Positions 28,901-35,680 of a DNA stretch of 64,000 nucleotides are shown here, piece by piece (within the stretch, counting starts at the first letter, position 1; each line of letters opens with the position of its first letter). Made by a program: the position numbers and the translations under genes. The notes under the pieces are model-generated. The model saw only the letters and a list, made by a program, of their open reading frames with translations. It did not search any database and had not been told where the DNA came from. Origin of the DNA: Ridgeia piscesae (lineage: Eukaryota > Annelida > Polychaeta > Sabellida > Siboglinidae); assembly GCA_025642075.2 (NCBI GenBank), contig JAODUO010000037.1, forward strand, positions 375,001-439,000, written 5' to 3'.

Positions 28901-31468
28901 AATCCTCCAAGACAGTCTCCTCTGGCCTCTCATCCAGTCCTCCAAGACAGTCTCCTCTGGCCTCTCATCCAGTCCTCCAAGACAGTCTCCTCTGGCCTCT
29001 CATCCAGTCCTCCAAGACAGTCTCATCTGGACTCTCATCCATTCCTCCAAGACAGTCTCCTCTGGCCTCTCATCCAATCCTCCAAGACGGTCTCGTCTGG
29101 CCTCTCATCCAATCCTCCAAGACGGTCTCGTCTGGCCTTTCATACAATCCTCTAAGACGGTCTCGTCTGGTCTTTCATCCAATCCTCTAAGACGGTCTCG
29201 TCTGGTCTTTCATCCAATCCTCTAAGACGGTCTCGTCTGGTTTCTCATACAATCCTCTTAGCCGGTCTCGTATGGCCTCTCATCAAATCCTCCAAGACAG
29301 TCTCGTCTGGACTCTCATCAAATCCTCCAAGACAGTCTCGTCTGGACTCTCATCCATTCCTCCAAGACAGTCTCCTCTGGCCTCTCATCCATTCCTCCAA
29401 GACAGTCTCCTCTGGCCTCTCATCCATTTCTCCAAGCCAGTCTCCTCTGGCCTCTCATCCAGTCCTCCAAGACAGTTTCGTCTGGCCTCTCATCCAATCC
29501 TCCAAGACAGTTTCGTCTGGCCTCTCATCCAATCCTCCAAGACAGTCGTCTTGACTCTCATCCAGTCCTCCAAGACAGTCTCATCTGGACTCTCATCCAT
29601 TCCTCCAAGCCAGTCTCGTCTGGCCTCTCATCCATTCCTCCAACGCAGTCTCGTCTGGCCTCTCATCCAGGCCTCCAAGCCAGTCTCATCTGGCCTCTCA
29701 TCCAGTCCACCAAGCCAGTCTCGTCTGGCCTCTCATCCAGTCCTCCTAGGCAGTCTCGTCTGGCCTCTCATCCAGTCCTCCAAGCCAGTCTCGTCTGGCC
29801 TCTCATCCAGTCCTCCAAGACAGTCTCGTCTGCCCTCTCATCCAGTCCTCCAAGACGGTCTCATCTGGCCTCTCATCCAATCGTCTAAGACAGTCTCATC
29901 TGACTTCTCATCCAGTCCTCCAAGACAGTCTCATCTGGCCTCTCATCCAGTCCTCCAAGACAGTCTCATCTGGCCTCTCATCCAGTCCTCCAAGACAGTC
30001 TCGTCTGGCCTCTCATCCAGTCCTCCAAGACAGTCTCGTCTGGCCTCTCATCCAATCCTCCAAGACAGTCTCTCTGGCCTCTCATCCAATCCTCCAAGAC
30101 AGTCTCGTCTGGCCTCTCATCCAGTCCTCCAAGACAGTCTCGTCTGGCCTCTCATCCAGTCCTCCAAGACAGTCTCGTCTGGCCTCTCATCCAGTCCTCC
30201 AAACAGTCTCATCTGGCCTCTCATCCAGTCCTCCAAGACAGTCTCATCTGGCCTCTCATCCAATCCTCCAAGACAGTCTCATCTGGCCTCTCATCCAGTC
30301 CTCCAAGACAGTCTCTCTGGCCTCTCATCCAGTCCTCCAAGACAGTCTCATCTGGCCTCTCATCCAGTCCTCCAAGACAGTCTCCTCTGGCCTCTCATCC
30401 AATCCTCCAAGACAGTCTCCTCTGGCCTCTCATCCAATCCTCCAAGACGGTCTCGTCTGGCCTCTCATCCAATCCTCCAAGACAGTCTCGTCTGGCCTCT
30501 CATCCAATCCTCCAAGACAGTCTCGTCTGGCCTCTCATCCAATCCTCCCAAGACGGTCTCGTCTGGCCTCTCATCCAATCTCCAAGACAGTCTCGTCTGG
30601 CCTCTCATCCAGTCCTCCAAGACGGTCTCGATCTGGCCTCTCATCCAATCGTCCAAGACAGTCTCATCTGGCCTCTCATCCAGTCTCCAAGACAGTCTCG
30701 TCTGGCCTCTCATCCAGTCCTCCAAGACGGTCTCATCTGGCCTCTCATCCAATCGTCTAAGACAGTCTCATCTGGCTTCTCATCCAATAGTCTAAGACAG
30801 TCTCGTCTGGCTCTCATTCAATCCTCCAAGTCCAAGACAGTCTCGTCTGGCCTCTCATCCAATCCTCCAAGACAGTCTCGTCTGGCCTCTCATTCAATTC
30901 TGTAAGACAGTCTCATCTCATGTTTTTACTCCACATGTTTTGCCTGTTTTTACACAGAGCGCTGGCATGCTAGATGATCTAATCACTACACCACTGCGCT
31001 CTCTTCAGGCATGTTTCTCCTTGTGAGACTACCTGCAATTTCAAAGGCATTGTTCTATTAAATACAGTCTCCTTGTAGCAGTCGACTCATGGCTCCCATG
31101 TGTGCTCATAACACATCTTAATTACTGAGACATTCATGATCAACCATTAGTGTACTTTGGACTTTTATGTCAGAATGTTAGATTCCTTTCACTGGCTTAG
31201 CACAAAATACAAAACTGTTATAGGAGCGGGAGTTTAGTTGAAACGCACACAGCACATATTTGACTGAAAAAACAAAAGGTTCCATAAAACCAGTCACAGA
31301 AAACTGCATGTCTTATCAACAATACAACATTTCCATGTAACCTAAGTGAAGCACAGGTGGTTTAGTAATACTCTCACCTAGGATTGATACAGGTGTGAAG
31401 ATCAAAAGTAGAAATGTAAACTTTCCAACTAGGAAGTAGAAACCACAGCCTGGTTGTCCGGCCGCCAT
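1724..31468 (-). CDS. Gene A: FTP-domain receptor-type tyrosine phosphatase, probable pseudophosphatase (26 exons found, 3' end missing)
   Basis: A single-pass membrane receptor of the RPTP superfamily. Order from the N terminus: signal peptide; Cys-rich/EGF-like module ([10 protein letters not shown]...); F5/8-like fucolectin (FTP) domain starting [10 protein letters not shown]; two EGF-like modules; fibronectin III domains; a proline/threonine-rich stalk; a hydrophobic helix rich in V, I and L; a basic stop-transfer segment; then two cytoplasmic PTP domains. Every one of the 25 exon junctions I deduced has a GT (once GC) donor, an AG acceptor and compatible reading phase, which strongly supports one gene. 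D1 and D2 share exon sizes (74, 129/132 and 136 bp), as expected for tandem PTP domains. Key catalytic residues are replaced: D1 signature [10 protein letters not shown] (Arg to Gln) and WLN instead of WPD; D2 signature QCTNGASRSG and WPN. The family normally dephosphorylates phosphotyrosine; this product may instead bind ligands or partners. Ligand unknown. The terminal D2 exon was not found. Confidence 0.9.
2173..2333 (-). CDS. Gene A exon 25: PTP D2, WPN loop
   Basis: 161 bp, acceptor TAG, donor GTGAGT. Contains [19 protein letters not shown] and ends GPVILQC. The general-acid WPD loop is WPN, lacking the catalytic Asp. Phase 2 end (AC) joins G of the next exon to give Thr. Confidence 0.87.
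2502..2588. repeat. (TA)n microsatellite in an intron
   Basis: About 87 bp of nearly pure TA dinucleotides with one AATAT interruption. Confidence 0.95.
2658..2789 (-). CDS. Gene A exon 24: PTP D2 core
   Basis: 132 bp, acceptor TAG, donor GTAGGC. Encodes [15 protein letters not shown]... followed by a beta-strand region ending [13 protein letters not shown] is the standard RPTP motif preceding the WPD strand. Phase 0 on both sides. Confidence 0.87.
2887..3239 (-). mobile_element. tRNA-derived SINE, near full length
   Basis: Read on the minus strand, a tRNA-like head (about 3238-3171) with pairing ends GCACAG/CTGTGC and a B-box-like TTCAAATCC is followed by a body and a tail containing aagcgctttgcgcagtcc. 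Body and tail match copies at 4125-4220, 6645-6795 and 22,051-22,347. It lies in the intron between exons 24 and 23 of gene A. Confidence 0.75.
3270..3398 (-). CDS. Gene A exon 23: PTP D2
   Basis: 129 bp, acceptor CAG, donor GTAAAT. Encodes [20 protein letters not shown]... and [10 protein letters not shown], the conserved region after the DYINA motif. It corresponds to the two D1 exons 8274-8307 and 7936-8033 (34+98 bp) fused into one. Confidence 0.88.
3596..3669 (-). CDS. Gene A exon 22: PTP D2, DYINA motif
   Basis: 74 bp, acceptor CAG, donor GTAAGT. Encodes [20 protein letters not shown] followed by VFVD. Same size as the D1 exon 8586-8659. Phase 1 start joins G of exon 21 to make Asp. 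Confidence 0.88.
4125..4220 (+). mobile_element. SINE 3' fragment
   Basis: Contains ggtctgccagggagtaaa and aagcgcttagagcaatcctg, the tail shared with the full SINE copies. The tRNA-like head is missing. It lies just downstream (in gene sense) of exon 21. Confidence 0.65.
4242..4338 (-). CDS. Gene A exon 21: D1-D2 linker and start of PTP D2
   Basis: 97 bp, acceptor TAG, donor GTAAAC. Encodes [20 protein letters not shown] and [12 protein letters not shown]. The usual KNRY substrate-recognition motif of active PTPs is KNKN here, which is typical of degenerate D2 domains. Confidence 0.86.
4815..4958 (-). CDS. Gene A exon 20: C-terminal part of PTP D1
   Basis: 144 bp, acceptor CAG, donor GTTATT. 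Encodes [20 protein letters not shown] and ends REQFQ. It follows VNMVQTQ of exon 19, giving the conserved Q-loop region of PTP domains. Phase 0 on both sides. Confidence 0.88.
4958..5130. repeat. Partial re-duplications of the 5' edge of exon 20
   Basis: The stretch around tgcgtggtacaaaaacacgt (exon 20 start plus splice acceptor) recurs in degraded form near 4983-5033 and 5083-5122. These copies lie upstream of the exon in gene sense and carry no complete exon. Confidence 0.6.
5704..5765. repeat. Short inverted repeat (hairpin)
   Basis: Arms of 19 bp at 5704-5722 and 5747-5765 with one mismatch, containing aaataccattcaaatacc. The surrounding 5820-5945 has more copies of the same ATACCATT-type words, so this may be the remnant of a small MITE. 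Confidence 0.55.
6114..6249 (-). CDS. Gene A exon 19: PTP D1 signature loop, Arg replaced by Gln
   Basis: 136 bp. With the first two bases of the codon from exon 18 the signature reads [12 protein letters not shown], where active PTPs have HCSAGVGRTGTF: the phosphate-binding Arg is Gln (codon caa). The donor is GCAAGT, a GC-AG intron. Ends with ERVNMVQTQ. Confidence 0.88.
6482..6627 (-). CDS. Gene A exon 18: PTP D1, degenerate WPD loop
   Basis: 146 bp, acceptor TAG, donor GTTAGA. Encodes [20 protein letters not shown] and ends GPMVVHC plus AG. The WPD general-acid loop is WLN, so the catalytic Asp is absent. Confidence 0.88.
6645..6795 (-). mobile_element. SINE 3' fragment, minus strand
   Basis: Reverse complement carries the SINE tail (tctgccagggagtaaagagt, then aagcgctttgagcaatcc). 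It starts about 18 bp from the exon 18 splice acceptor, so the intron's acceptor region is partly SINE-flanked. Confidence 0.65.
7290..7320 (-). other. Isolated tRNA B-box-like sequence
   Basis: The minus strand reads ggttcaatcccacctgcc, like the T-arm end of a tRNA or SINE head. No complete cloverleaf is visible. Possibly the head of a second, degraded SINE in 7140-7350. Confidence 0.3.
7356..7484 (-). CDS. Gene A exon 17: PTP D1, KCDIYWP motif
   Basis: 129 bp, acceptor CAG, donor GTAATA. Encodes [20 protein letters not shown]... and [12 protein letters not shown]. KCxxYWP is a standard PTP landmark. Confidence 0.88.
7936..8033 (-). CDS. Gene A exon 16: PTP D1
   Basis: 98 bp, acceptor CAG, donor GTATAT. 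Encodes [16 protein letters not shown] and [14 protein letters not shown], matching the conserved QGPL...FWRMVW...IVMLT block of RPTP D1 domains. Confidence 0.9.
8274..8307 (-). CDS. Gene A exon 15: 34-bp micro-exon of PTP D1
   Basis: Acceptor CAG, donor GTTTGT. Encodes [11 protein letters not shown] and one base of the next Gly codon; joins DYINASHIS to GPLKTT exactly as the PTP family predicts. Confidence 0.83.
8586..8659 (-). CDS. Gene A exon 14: PTP D1, DYINAS motif
   Basis: 74 bp, acceptor CAG, donor GTGAGT. Encodes [20 protein letters not shown] then SHIS. Tyr of the preceding codon is split across the intron (T|AC). Confidence 0.9.
8853..8940 (-). CDS. Gene A exon 13: start of PTP D1
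   Basis: 88 bp, acceptor CAG, donor GTAAGT. Encodes [20 protein letters not shown] then [10 protein letters not shown]. Active RPTPs have KNRY for phosphotyrosine recognition; here it is KNRS. Confidence 0.88.
8941..10428. other. Intron of gene A without recognised content
   Basis: Nearly 1.5 kb between exons 13 and 12. Short open frames near 9028-9246, 9509-9697 and 10,189-10,407 have no recognisable domains. No tandem repeat or transposon was recognised. Confidence 0.6.
10429..10610 (-). CDS. Gene A exon 12: juxtamembrane segment
   Basis: 182 bp, acceptor GTAG, donor GTAAGT. Encodes [29 protein letters not shown] and [19 protein letters not shown]. The YEKLQL stretch contains a tyrosine in an acidic/hydrophobic context and could be a phosphorylation site (inference). 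The 5' boundary was chosen because it is the only AG that keeps phase with exon 11. Confidence 0.8.
10792..10859 (-). CDS. Gene A exon 11: stop-transfer and start of cytoplasmic tail
   Basis: 68 bp, acceptor CAG, donor GTAAGT. Encodes [20 protein letters not shown] then TL. The basic LRKR just after the membrane helix fits a cytoplasmic juxtamembrane segment. Confidence 0.82.
11612..11795 (-). CDS. Gene A exon 10: stalk and transmembrane helix
   Basis: 184 bp, acceptor TAG, donor GTACAC. Thr/Pro/Glu-rich stalk ([16 protein letters not shown]) followed by a helix of about 24 hydrophobic residues beginning [18 protein letters not shown] and ending IFIR. Separates the FN3 ectodomain from the PTP tail. 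Confidence 0.9.
11820..13470. other. Intron of gene A, no recognised element
   Basis: About 1.65 kb, T-rich. An open frame of 174 codons at 12,047-12,571 on the plus strand has no recognisable domain and is rich in Phe/Ile/Tyr, as random A+T-rich sequence would be. Confidence 0.6.
13477..13690 (-). CDS. Gene A exon 9: fibronectin III, second half
   Basis: 214 bp, acceptor TAG, donor GTGAGT. Encodes [19 protein letters not shown] and [16 protein letters not shown], the C-C' and F strands of an FN3 fold. Joins exon 8 at ...HVTWQ in phase 0. Confidence 0.85.
13805..14480. other. Unassigned, less A+T-rich insert within an intron
   Basis: Base composition differs from the surrounding intron, and broken open frames exist on both strands (13,826-14,086; 14,119-14,373). 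It looks like an old transposon fragment but I recognise no motif. Confidence 0.3.
14658..14740 (-). CDS. Gene A exon 8: fibronectin III, first half
   Basis: 83 bp, acceptor CAG, donor GTAGGT. Encodes [20 protein letters not shown] and GSLHVTWQ, the A and B strands of an FN3 domain with the conserved Trp. Confidence 0.83.
15210..15527 (-). CDS. Gene A exon 7: complete fibronectin III domain
   Basis: 318 bp, acceptor CAG, donor GTAAGT. Encodes an FN3 fold: [43 protein letters not shown], and a closing [14 protein letters not shown]. Ends one base into a Ser codon completed by exon 8. Confidence 0.9.
15655..15840. repeat. TG/CATG-rich simple repeat
   Basis: Irregular TGTG and GCATGC(A) repeats with a purer (GT)n end near 15,818-15,836. 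Confidence 0.85.
16256..16402 (-). CDS. Gene A exon 6: EGF-like module
   Basis: 147 bp, acceptor CAG, donor GTAAGT. Encodes [20 protein letters not shown] then a Cys-rich stretch ending GLNTCKAEI. The spacing GTYG.NC...C..HC resembles MEGF/laminin-type EGF modules. Confidence 0.87.
16508..16597 (-). CDS. Gene A exon 5: EGF-like module
   Basis: 90 bp, acceptor CAG, donor GTACGG. Encodes [20 protein letters not shown] then GKKMPDCKQ. Phase-1 on both sides, as is common for EGF modules. Confidence 0.85.
17660..20520 (+). mobile_element. Degenerate non-LTR retrotransposon (LINE) reverse transcriptase, split by a minisatellite
   Basis: Plus-strand fragments in shifting frames follow the order of a LINE reverse transcriptase: [10 protein letters not shown] near 17,795; [10 protein letters not shown] near 17,940; [11 protein letters not shown] near 18,045 (RT motif A, D-M-S..FD); then the 42-bp repeat array; then SSPQGNSLP near 19,605 (motif B); [10 protein letters not shown] near 19,745 (degraded YADD region); and a C-terminal part near 20,213-20,515 with QQALQFAVV and [17 protein letters not shown]. 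Stop codons and frameshifts mean it is dead. It lies in the intron between exons 5 and 4 of gene A, antisense to it. Closest lineage is uncertain. Confidence 0.72.
18107..19525. repeat. Minisatellite 1, 42-bp unit, about 34 copies
   Basis: Unit contains gtagcaatggtgacctctga, then cttgttctccacctgactgg. Most copies are near-identical; variants are ttctcc/tactcc and cctctg/cctttg, plus a few units with deletions near 18,550, 18,770 and 19,100-19,145. Because 42 is divisible by 3, long stop-free frames appear on the minus strand; these are not genes. The array interrupts the LINE reverse transcriptase. Confidence 0.95.
20874..21095 (-). CDS. Gene A exon 4: second half of the FTP (fucolectin-like) domain
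   Basis: 222 bp, acceptor TTTAG, donor GTAGGT. Encodes [35 protein letters not shown] and [13 protein letters not shown]...L.G.Y+SI....  and ..+CEVEVYG are the hallmark end of F5/8-like FTP domains. The fucose-binding H...R.D...R triad of active F-type lectins is not obvious. Confidence 0.88.
21131..21212. repeat. Tandem duplicate of the 5' part of exon 4
   Basis: gtggtcatcaacagaaggca and agccaattctaaatgataaa repeat the exon 4 sequence at about 21,020-21,092 in the same orientation. It lacks the rest of the exon; an incomplete exon copy lying just upstream of the functional acceptor. Confidence 0.75.
21731..21833. repeat. Inverted repeat with (TA)n loop
   Basis: Arms at 21,731-21,764 (34 bp) and 21,801-21,833 (33 bp), identical apart from one missing base, containing ggttttctaat / attagaaaacc, flanking about 36 bp of pure TA. 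Could form a long hairpin or cruciform. Confidence 0.85.
21836..22042. repeat. (TA)n microsatellite with TGCA interruptions
   Basis: Alternating purine-pyrimidine tract with regular TGCATA and ACGCATA interruptions, giving artificial Ile/Tyr/His open frames on both strands. Confidence 0.95.
22051..22347 (+). mobile_element. tRNA-derived SINE, full length
   Basis: tRNA-like head at 22,053-22,121: pairing ends AGCACAG/CTGTGCT, A-box-like tggctcaggggtagagc and B-box-like ggtccgaatcc. Body and tail (ggtctgccaaggaagtaaa, gagcaatcctgaggattgg) match the other SINE copies in the window. Inserted at the edge of the TA microsatellite, in gene A's intron between exons 4 and 3. Confidence 0.8.
23008..23217 (-). 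CDS. Gene A exon 3: first half of the FTP domain
   Basis: 210 bp, acceptor CAG, donor GTAAGT. Encodes [29 protein letters not shown] and [21 protein letters not shown][F/L]KK.a.Q....... WW.VDLG....I..V.IY is the canonical FTP/F5-8 start. Equals gene B exon 3 at 53,649-53,858 in length and phase. Confidence 0.92.
23218..25005. other. Intron of gene A with no identified gene
   Basis: About 1.8 kb. Open frames at 23,533-23,757 (minus) and 23,966-24,301 (plus) lack recognisable domains. A+T-rich from 24,600 onward. Parts of it should align to the gene B intron if the inverted duplication is continuous, but I could not trace this stretch. Confidence 0.45.
25010..25156. repeat. Polypyrimidine tract (CT-rich)
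   Basis: About 145 bp almost wholly C and T on the plus strand (tctctctctcttcatctccc and similar). The inverted counterpart in gene B is the purine tract at 48,823-49,128. Confidence 0.92.
25865..25996. repeat. (TA)n microsatellite
   Basis: TA dinucleotides with a few CTCATA/GGGTATA interruptions. The inverted counterpart in gene B is at about 48,105-48,168. Confidence 0.95.
26024..26258. mobile_element. MITE-like element with terminal inverted repeats
   Basis: Begins acccagatagcatgc and ends with its exact reverse complement, 235 bp in total. The interior is made of repeated aacgtta/taacgtt-like words (genuinely palindromic in places). No coding capacity. The related copy is at 47,861-48,104 in gene B, so the insertion predates the duplication. 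Confidence 0.7.
26805..26960 (-). CDS. Gene A exon 2: Cys-rich (EGF-like) module
   Basis: 156 bp, acceptor GCAG, donor GTGGGT. Encodes [20 protein letters not shown] and [22 protein letters not shown]. This module directly precedes the FTP domain. Same length and phase as gene B exon 2, with few amino-acid changes (for example CQSG versus CRSG). Confidence 0.92.
27840..28140 (+). mobile_element. C-terminal remnant of a LINE reverse transcriptase
   Basis: [19 protein letters not shown], followed by frameshifted remains of a GKRGRGRP-like stretch, is the usual end of a group of RTE-like LINE reverse transcriptases (WxGHVxRM.D). Broken by frameshifts and a stop near 28,030. A different lineage from the CR1-like copies elsewhere. 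Confidence 0.6.
28525..30925. repeat. Minisatellite 2, 35-bp unit, about 68 copies
   Basis: Unit contains gacagtctcgtctggcctct, then catccagtcctccaa. The left part (28,525-28,880) and a patch near 29,135-29,260 use the variant ctaagacggtctcgtctggt plus ctttcatccaatcct. Single-base indels at 30,070, 30,200, 30,545 and 30,580 shift frames. It lies in gene A intron 1; the corresponding gene B intron has no such array. Confidence 0.95.
31378..31468 (-). CDS. Gene A exon 1: start codon and signal peptide
   Basis: Start ATG at 31,468-31,466, donor GTGAGA after 31,378. Encodes [20 protein letters not shown] then [10 protein letters not shown], a typical signal peptide with a hydrophobic core. The frame is open upstream with other Met codons, but this ATG puts the hydrophobic core where a signal peptide needs it and is conserved in gene B. 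Confidence 0.85.
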
Positions 31469-31808
31469 AGGAAGTGTCTCTGGTGCAGTGACATACTTGG
31501 CTAACTGGGTCAGACATAGAGGCGTTCGGGTGCAGTCATGCATGACCATGACTGGTGATTGGTGGCTGTCTGAGCACAGGCCGATAATAGTGGCAAAAAC
31601 ATAATGTTTAAAACGTTCTGGTTGATTTAGGTAACCTACAATAATTATAATAATTACTACATATACACACCTCAGAGTAACATAGCAAAACAAATTCAGA
31701 CAATATGCATACATACAATATATGTGTATATCTGTGTCATAACTTCTAAAAAGTAGTTTAAAATTGTTGAAAAGGTACATAAACTTTCACCATGTATTAT
31801 ATTATTTG

Positions 31809-31813
<5 letters not shown>

Positions 31814-31849
<36 letters not shown>

Positions 31850-31853
31850 TGGT

Positions 31854-31893
<40 letters not shown>

Positions 31894-31945
31894 GTGGTGT
31901 GTGGTGTGGTGGTGTGTTGGTGTCTGTGTGTGTGTGTGTGTGTGT
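31814..31945. repeat. (GT)n microsatellite with GTGGTG interruptions
   Basis: Two pure GT runs separated by ggtggtg-type blocks. It lies upstream of gene A exon 1 and produces artificial open frames. Confidence 0.95.
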
Positions 31946-32639
31946 ACATATTAGTTAGTACCAATAACACACAACATGGCATTGGTTTTCTTGTAGCCAC
32001 AGCCCAGCGAAGGTTTTTGCCAGGTGGCATTACAGTTCACTACAGTTATAAATACGGAATTTCCCAGTGGGCACATGACATCTTTTAGACGCAGACCTGC
32101 CACATTTTTGAGATGGCAATCTGTATTTTTAACCCAACATTTTGGAAGAATCTGTATCAATCTGTATCAGATAACACGTATACAACGTTTTGTCGTGCAT
32201 ACCATAACAACACATGACTACAACATAAAGCAAATAAACACCCAATATAATTTAATAGAAACATTGTTTAACCATGAAAAGAAAGCCTATGCTATCAATA
32301 GTCTAGATCGACTGTAAGTGTAATCCTAGCCTAGCCTCACCCTACTAACCTAGGCTAGGTACATAAAAAAATTCAATCCATTCTCATTCAAATTATACCA
32401 CAAGATAGAGTATATTATGAAGTTTACAACACGTTTTGATTTTGTTTCTTTATTATTTCTGAAGTAATTCCATTTTTAGTGCTCAGAAAAAGGGTGATTT
32501 TTGGTATTGAATTCTGTCCATTTCTTATGACCAGGAAGCTGAGCACTGTGTTTGAGTATATAGGGAAATGGTAATATAATTGCTTCTACTGTAGATATTG
32601 TGGTGAAGTAAAAAGTTATGTGATCTAAAAATATGTGAA

Positions 32640-33695
32640 TATGATTTGACCTTGACCTAATTAGTTGACCTTCGCTGCATATTTGACCTGTTTTAGAATA
32701 ACAACATAAATTGAGTATAATTAATTTAAAAGGCCACATTATTACATCAGTAATTTTGATGGCATAATTAGTTGACCTATGATAAACACTTGACCTAATG
32801 ACTAGGATTAATTACAAAAAACGAGGGAATAATTAGTAAAAAGGTCAATTATACATGAGGTTGACTACTTTAATTTAAAATTATATATTATGAATGAATG
32901 AATGAATATACCGATTCTCATCTTGTAATTTTTTTATGATGACCTAATTAGTTGACCTATATTTAGCATTTGACCTATTTATTAGGATTAATTACATAAA
33001 ATGGGTGAAAACAATTAGTAGAAAGGTCAATTAATAAACTGTACATGGGATTGAATACTTATTTTCACCTGTTATTAATCCTAATAAAAATGTTAAAAAT
33101 AGGTCAATTAATTAGGTCATCAACAAACTTCATATTTTACAAGATTAGAATCAGTATATTCATTCATAATATATAATTATAAATAAAAGTAGTCAATCCC
33201 ATGTATGGTTTAATTGACCTTTTACTAATTAATTTCTCCTGTTTTATGTAATTAATCCTAGTAATTAGGCCAAATGTTAATTATAGGTCAACTAATTATG
33301 CCATGCTAATTATGCCATAATTATTATTATGACTGATCATACTGATTGTCACCTTGTAAACTATGACATTTTTGCTGACCTAATTGTTTGACCTATATTT
33401 AACATTTGACCTATTTATCAGGATTAATTACATAAAATGGGTGTACATAATTACTAAAGGCAATTTAACTATAAATGGGTTTATCACAGTAAATATATAT
33501 GACTAAACCTACTTGTCATCTTGTAAAATCTAGTTTGCTGATGACCTAATTAGTTTACCTACATTTCATATCTGCCATATTTACAATGATTAAGTCACAC
33601 AATTGAGCCATAATTAATTAGGATGTGGATATACCTTTTTAAGAATTAAACAATTTATTACCTTTTATGTCCGATTTTAATAAATGACCTATTTT
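32640..33695. repeat. A+T-rich cluster of direct and inverted repeats rich in TGACCT/AGGTCA
   Basis: The phrase tgacctaattagttgaccta recurs with variations (near 32,648; 32,938; 33,378; 33,541), along with gcatttgacctatttattag and ggattaattacataaaatgg. From about 33,060 the same phrases run in inverted orientation (near 33,070-33,170 and 33,210-33,300), then forward again from 33,355. By eye about 20 TGACCT hexamers occur on the two strands within about 1.05 kb. Confidence 0.8.
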
Positions 33696-33699
33696 TAAC

Positions 33700-35100
33700 A
33701 TTTGCCCATGCAGTGATTAACAGAACTAATTTGTACTTTATTAAAAAATTACACTATTAAATATTACTTTTAGGGGAAATATTCAAGTAGATTACATACC
33801 CATGGGGTGGATGGTTCTGTAATTAGTAGGACATAGCAGGTAAATAAATTAGGCAATGGATAAAATATAATAATGTCAATGATAAGAACATTTATTATTT
33901 AACGTATTCCAGCATGAATAATAATCATTTCATAAAATACTGGATGCATATACGAGATAAGTCCTTGCAGATACACTATATAAATGTTCATATTCACTCC
34001 ATGTATTGTATGTCCAAGGAATTAATGACATTATTTGAAAAGTTCTGCTTAGTGATATTACATATATATAACACAAAATATATAATCATGCTTTGTGTAA
34101 ATCCAGCACCACCGTAATGTGTGTTGCATTGTGTAAATTCAGCAGCACAGCAATGTGTGTTCTGCAGGTTCAACAATTGCTGTTAGTCTGTTGTAGTTCA
34201 ACAATGTTTGTAGTTGTATAGGTATACCAACCTATATAATGCTGAGCATGTCATTATGTGTAGTCAATAACGAGTCTTACAGGTAAAAGAACATCTGAAC
34301 ATATTCACAATGTGGTGATGAATGTCCAAGTCTTTCATGGTCGGTAACATGCTACATTGTGGTGGTATATAGCAACATTTTGGTAGCATTACATATAGCC
34401 AAGGCAATGCAGCATCGTTTGTAGTCCTACAGGTGCTGAAACATCTGCAATTTCGAGGCAAGGTCACAGTGTTCATGAAGTAAGCAGGCACAGTTGTATT
34501 AATTATTTATGTATGTAGCTTTTGAACACTCGATGTGTAGTAGTAACCTGTAACCAGGCAGTGTTCATGAGGAGTCATGACAGAATAGAGACGGCAAGTG
34601 TAAACAACAATTTAACTAACTGTTACTTACAAACGATGAAATATATTTTATTTTAACAAAACAACTTATTTATACTACAAGTTAGCTTGGACTATCCTTT
34701 GGATCTTCCAACACTGTTTCACTTGCAAGAAGTGGAGAGAAAAATACACCATTCACACAATGCAAACAAATATTGTTATTATAAAAAATAATGTTGGTTA
34801 AGCAATCAAGATATACTTATGAATATATAAATAAGTACACGGTCAAATAAACTCGTTTAACTTTCTGATGCTTCCCGATTTTAATAATGACTCCATGAAA
34901 CGTGATTATCAATGGCAACGCCAATGTCAATGACAGTTACAATGCCAACAGCACATGCAAAGTTTGTAAACATTTTCCTTCAAATATTTTATAATGACGT
35001 TCTATAAATAGACTAATATAAACCAAAAAACGACTAAACAGTTATTATATGTATACATATATTGTAATACAAGTGAACAATAACAGCAACAATACTCGAT
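33700..35100. other. A+T-rich spacer without recognised genes
   Basis: Contains imperfect short repeats around gtgtaaattcagcagcacag (34,090-34,200). No coding exon is recognisable. Confidence 0.5.
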
Positions 35101-35139
35101 GATTGTGATGGAAGTGGATTTATAATTAATGCTGGGTAG

Positions 35140-35680
35140 CGCCTGCTGACGCCGTCACTGATGGCTGTGCTGCCGCCTGGCGGCGAGCGGCAGGCATGAT
35201 GCGGCGTAGGCGTTGGTAACATACGCGCAGAACGCCAAAGGGTGGCAAAGTTCCTCATCGCACTGTGTCGCTGGCCAAGCATGCACAATAATGCTACATA
35301 TATCATTTTAAAGCTAACATATCGTACTAGACTAGCTACCACCTTTCGTAGTCTAGCTAGTAAGTGTTATGTGTTTATTTCGCAAGTAAAGAAAACATCA
35401 AACTTCACGTACCTGCACACAAAAACAATCGAAGTCGATGTAACTATAAACAATTGCTCCAGGTGTAAAAGGGTTATCCAGCACTGTTTACCTAATTAAT
35501 ATGTAGCGGTAAAGCAAATAGCGCGACCTATTCTCGCTTAACCGACTGTCGGTCGGCTGCGGAACTACGCCGAGAAGATGTTGAGGGGCTTAAAAGTGCT
35601 GCCACCTCACGGAGCCTGGGTAACCGAGGTTAAGCGCGACCATTTTAAATATGGCGTGAACTGGAGTAAAACTGCCCTAG
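35140..35680. other. CpG-richer stretch in the spacer between the divergent genes
   Basis: CG dinucleotides are noticeably denser here (for example gccgcctggcggcgagcggc at 35,171) than in the flanking A+T-rich DNA. Could be a promoter region, but no transcript start, TATA box or coding exon can be assigned. Confidence 0.35.

Noticed and set aside
29272..30795. Plus-strand 507-codon frame of [15 protein letters not shown] repeats
   Set aside because: Artefact of the 35-bp array in gene A intron 1; absent in the paralogous intron.
28525..30925. CRISPR-like appearance of the arrays
   Set aside because: Units are contiguous without unique spacers, and the host is a eukaryote.
35034..35342. Coding exon in the CpG-richer stretch (minus-strand open frame)
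   Set aside because: No similarity I can recognise and no splice partners; the composition alone explains the open frame.
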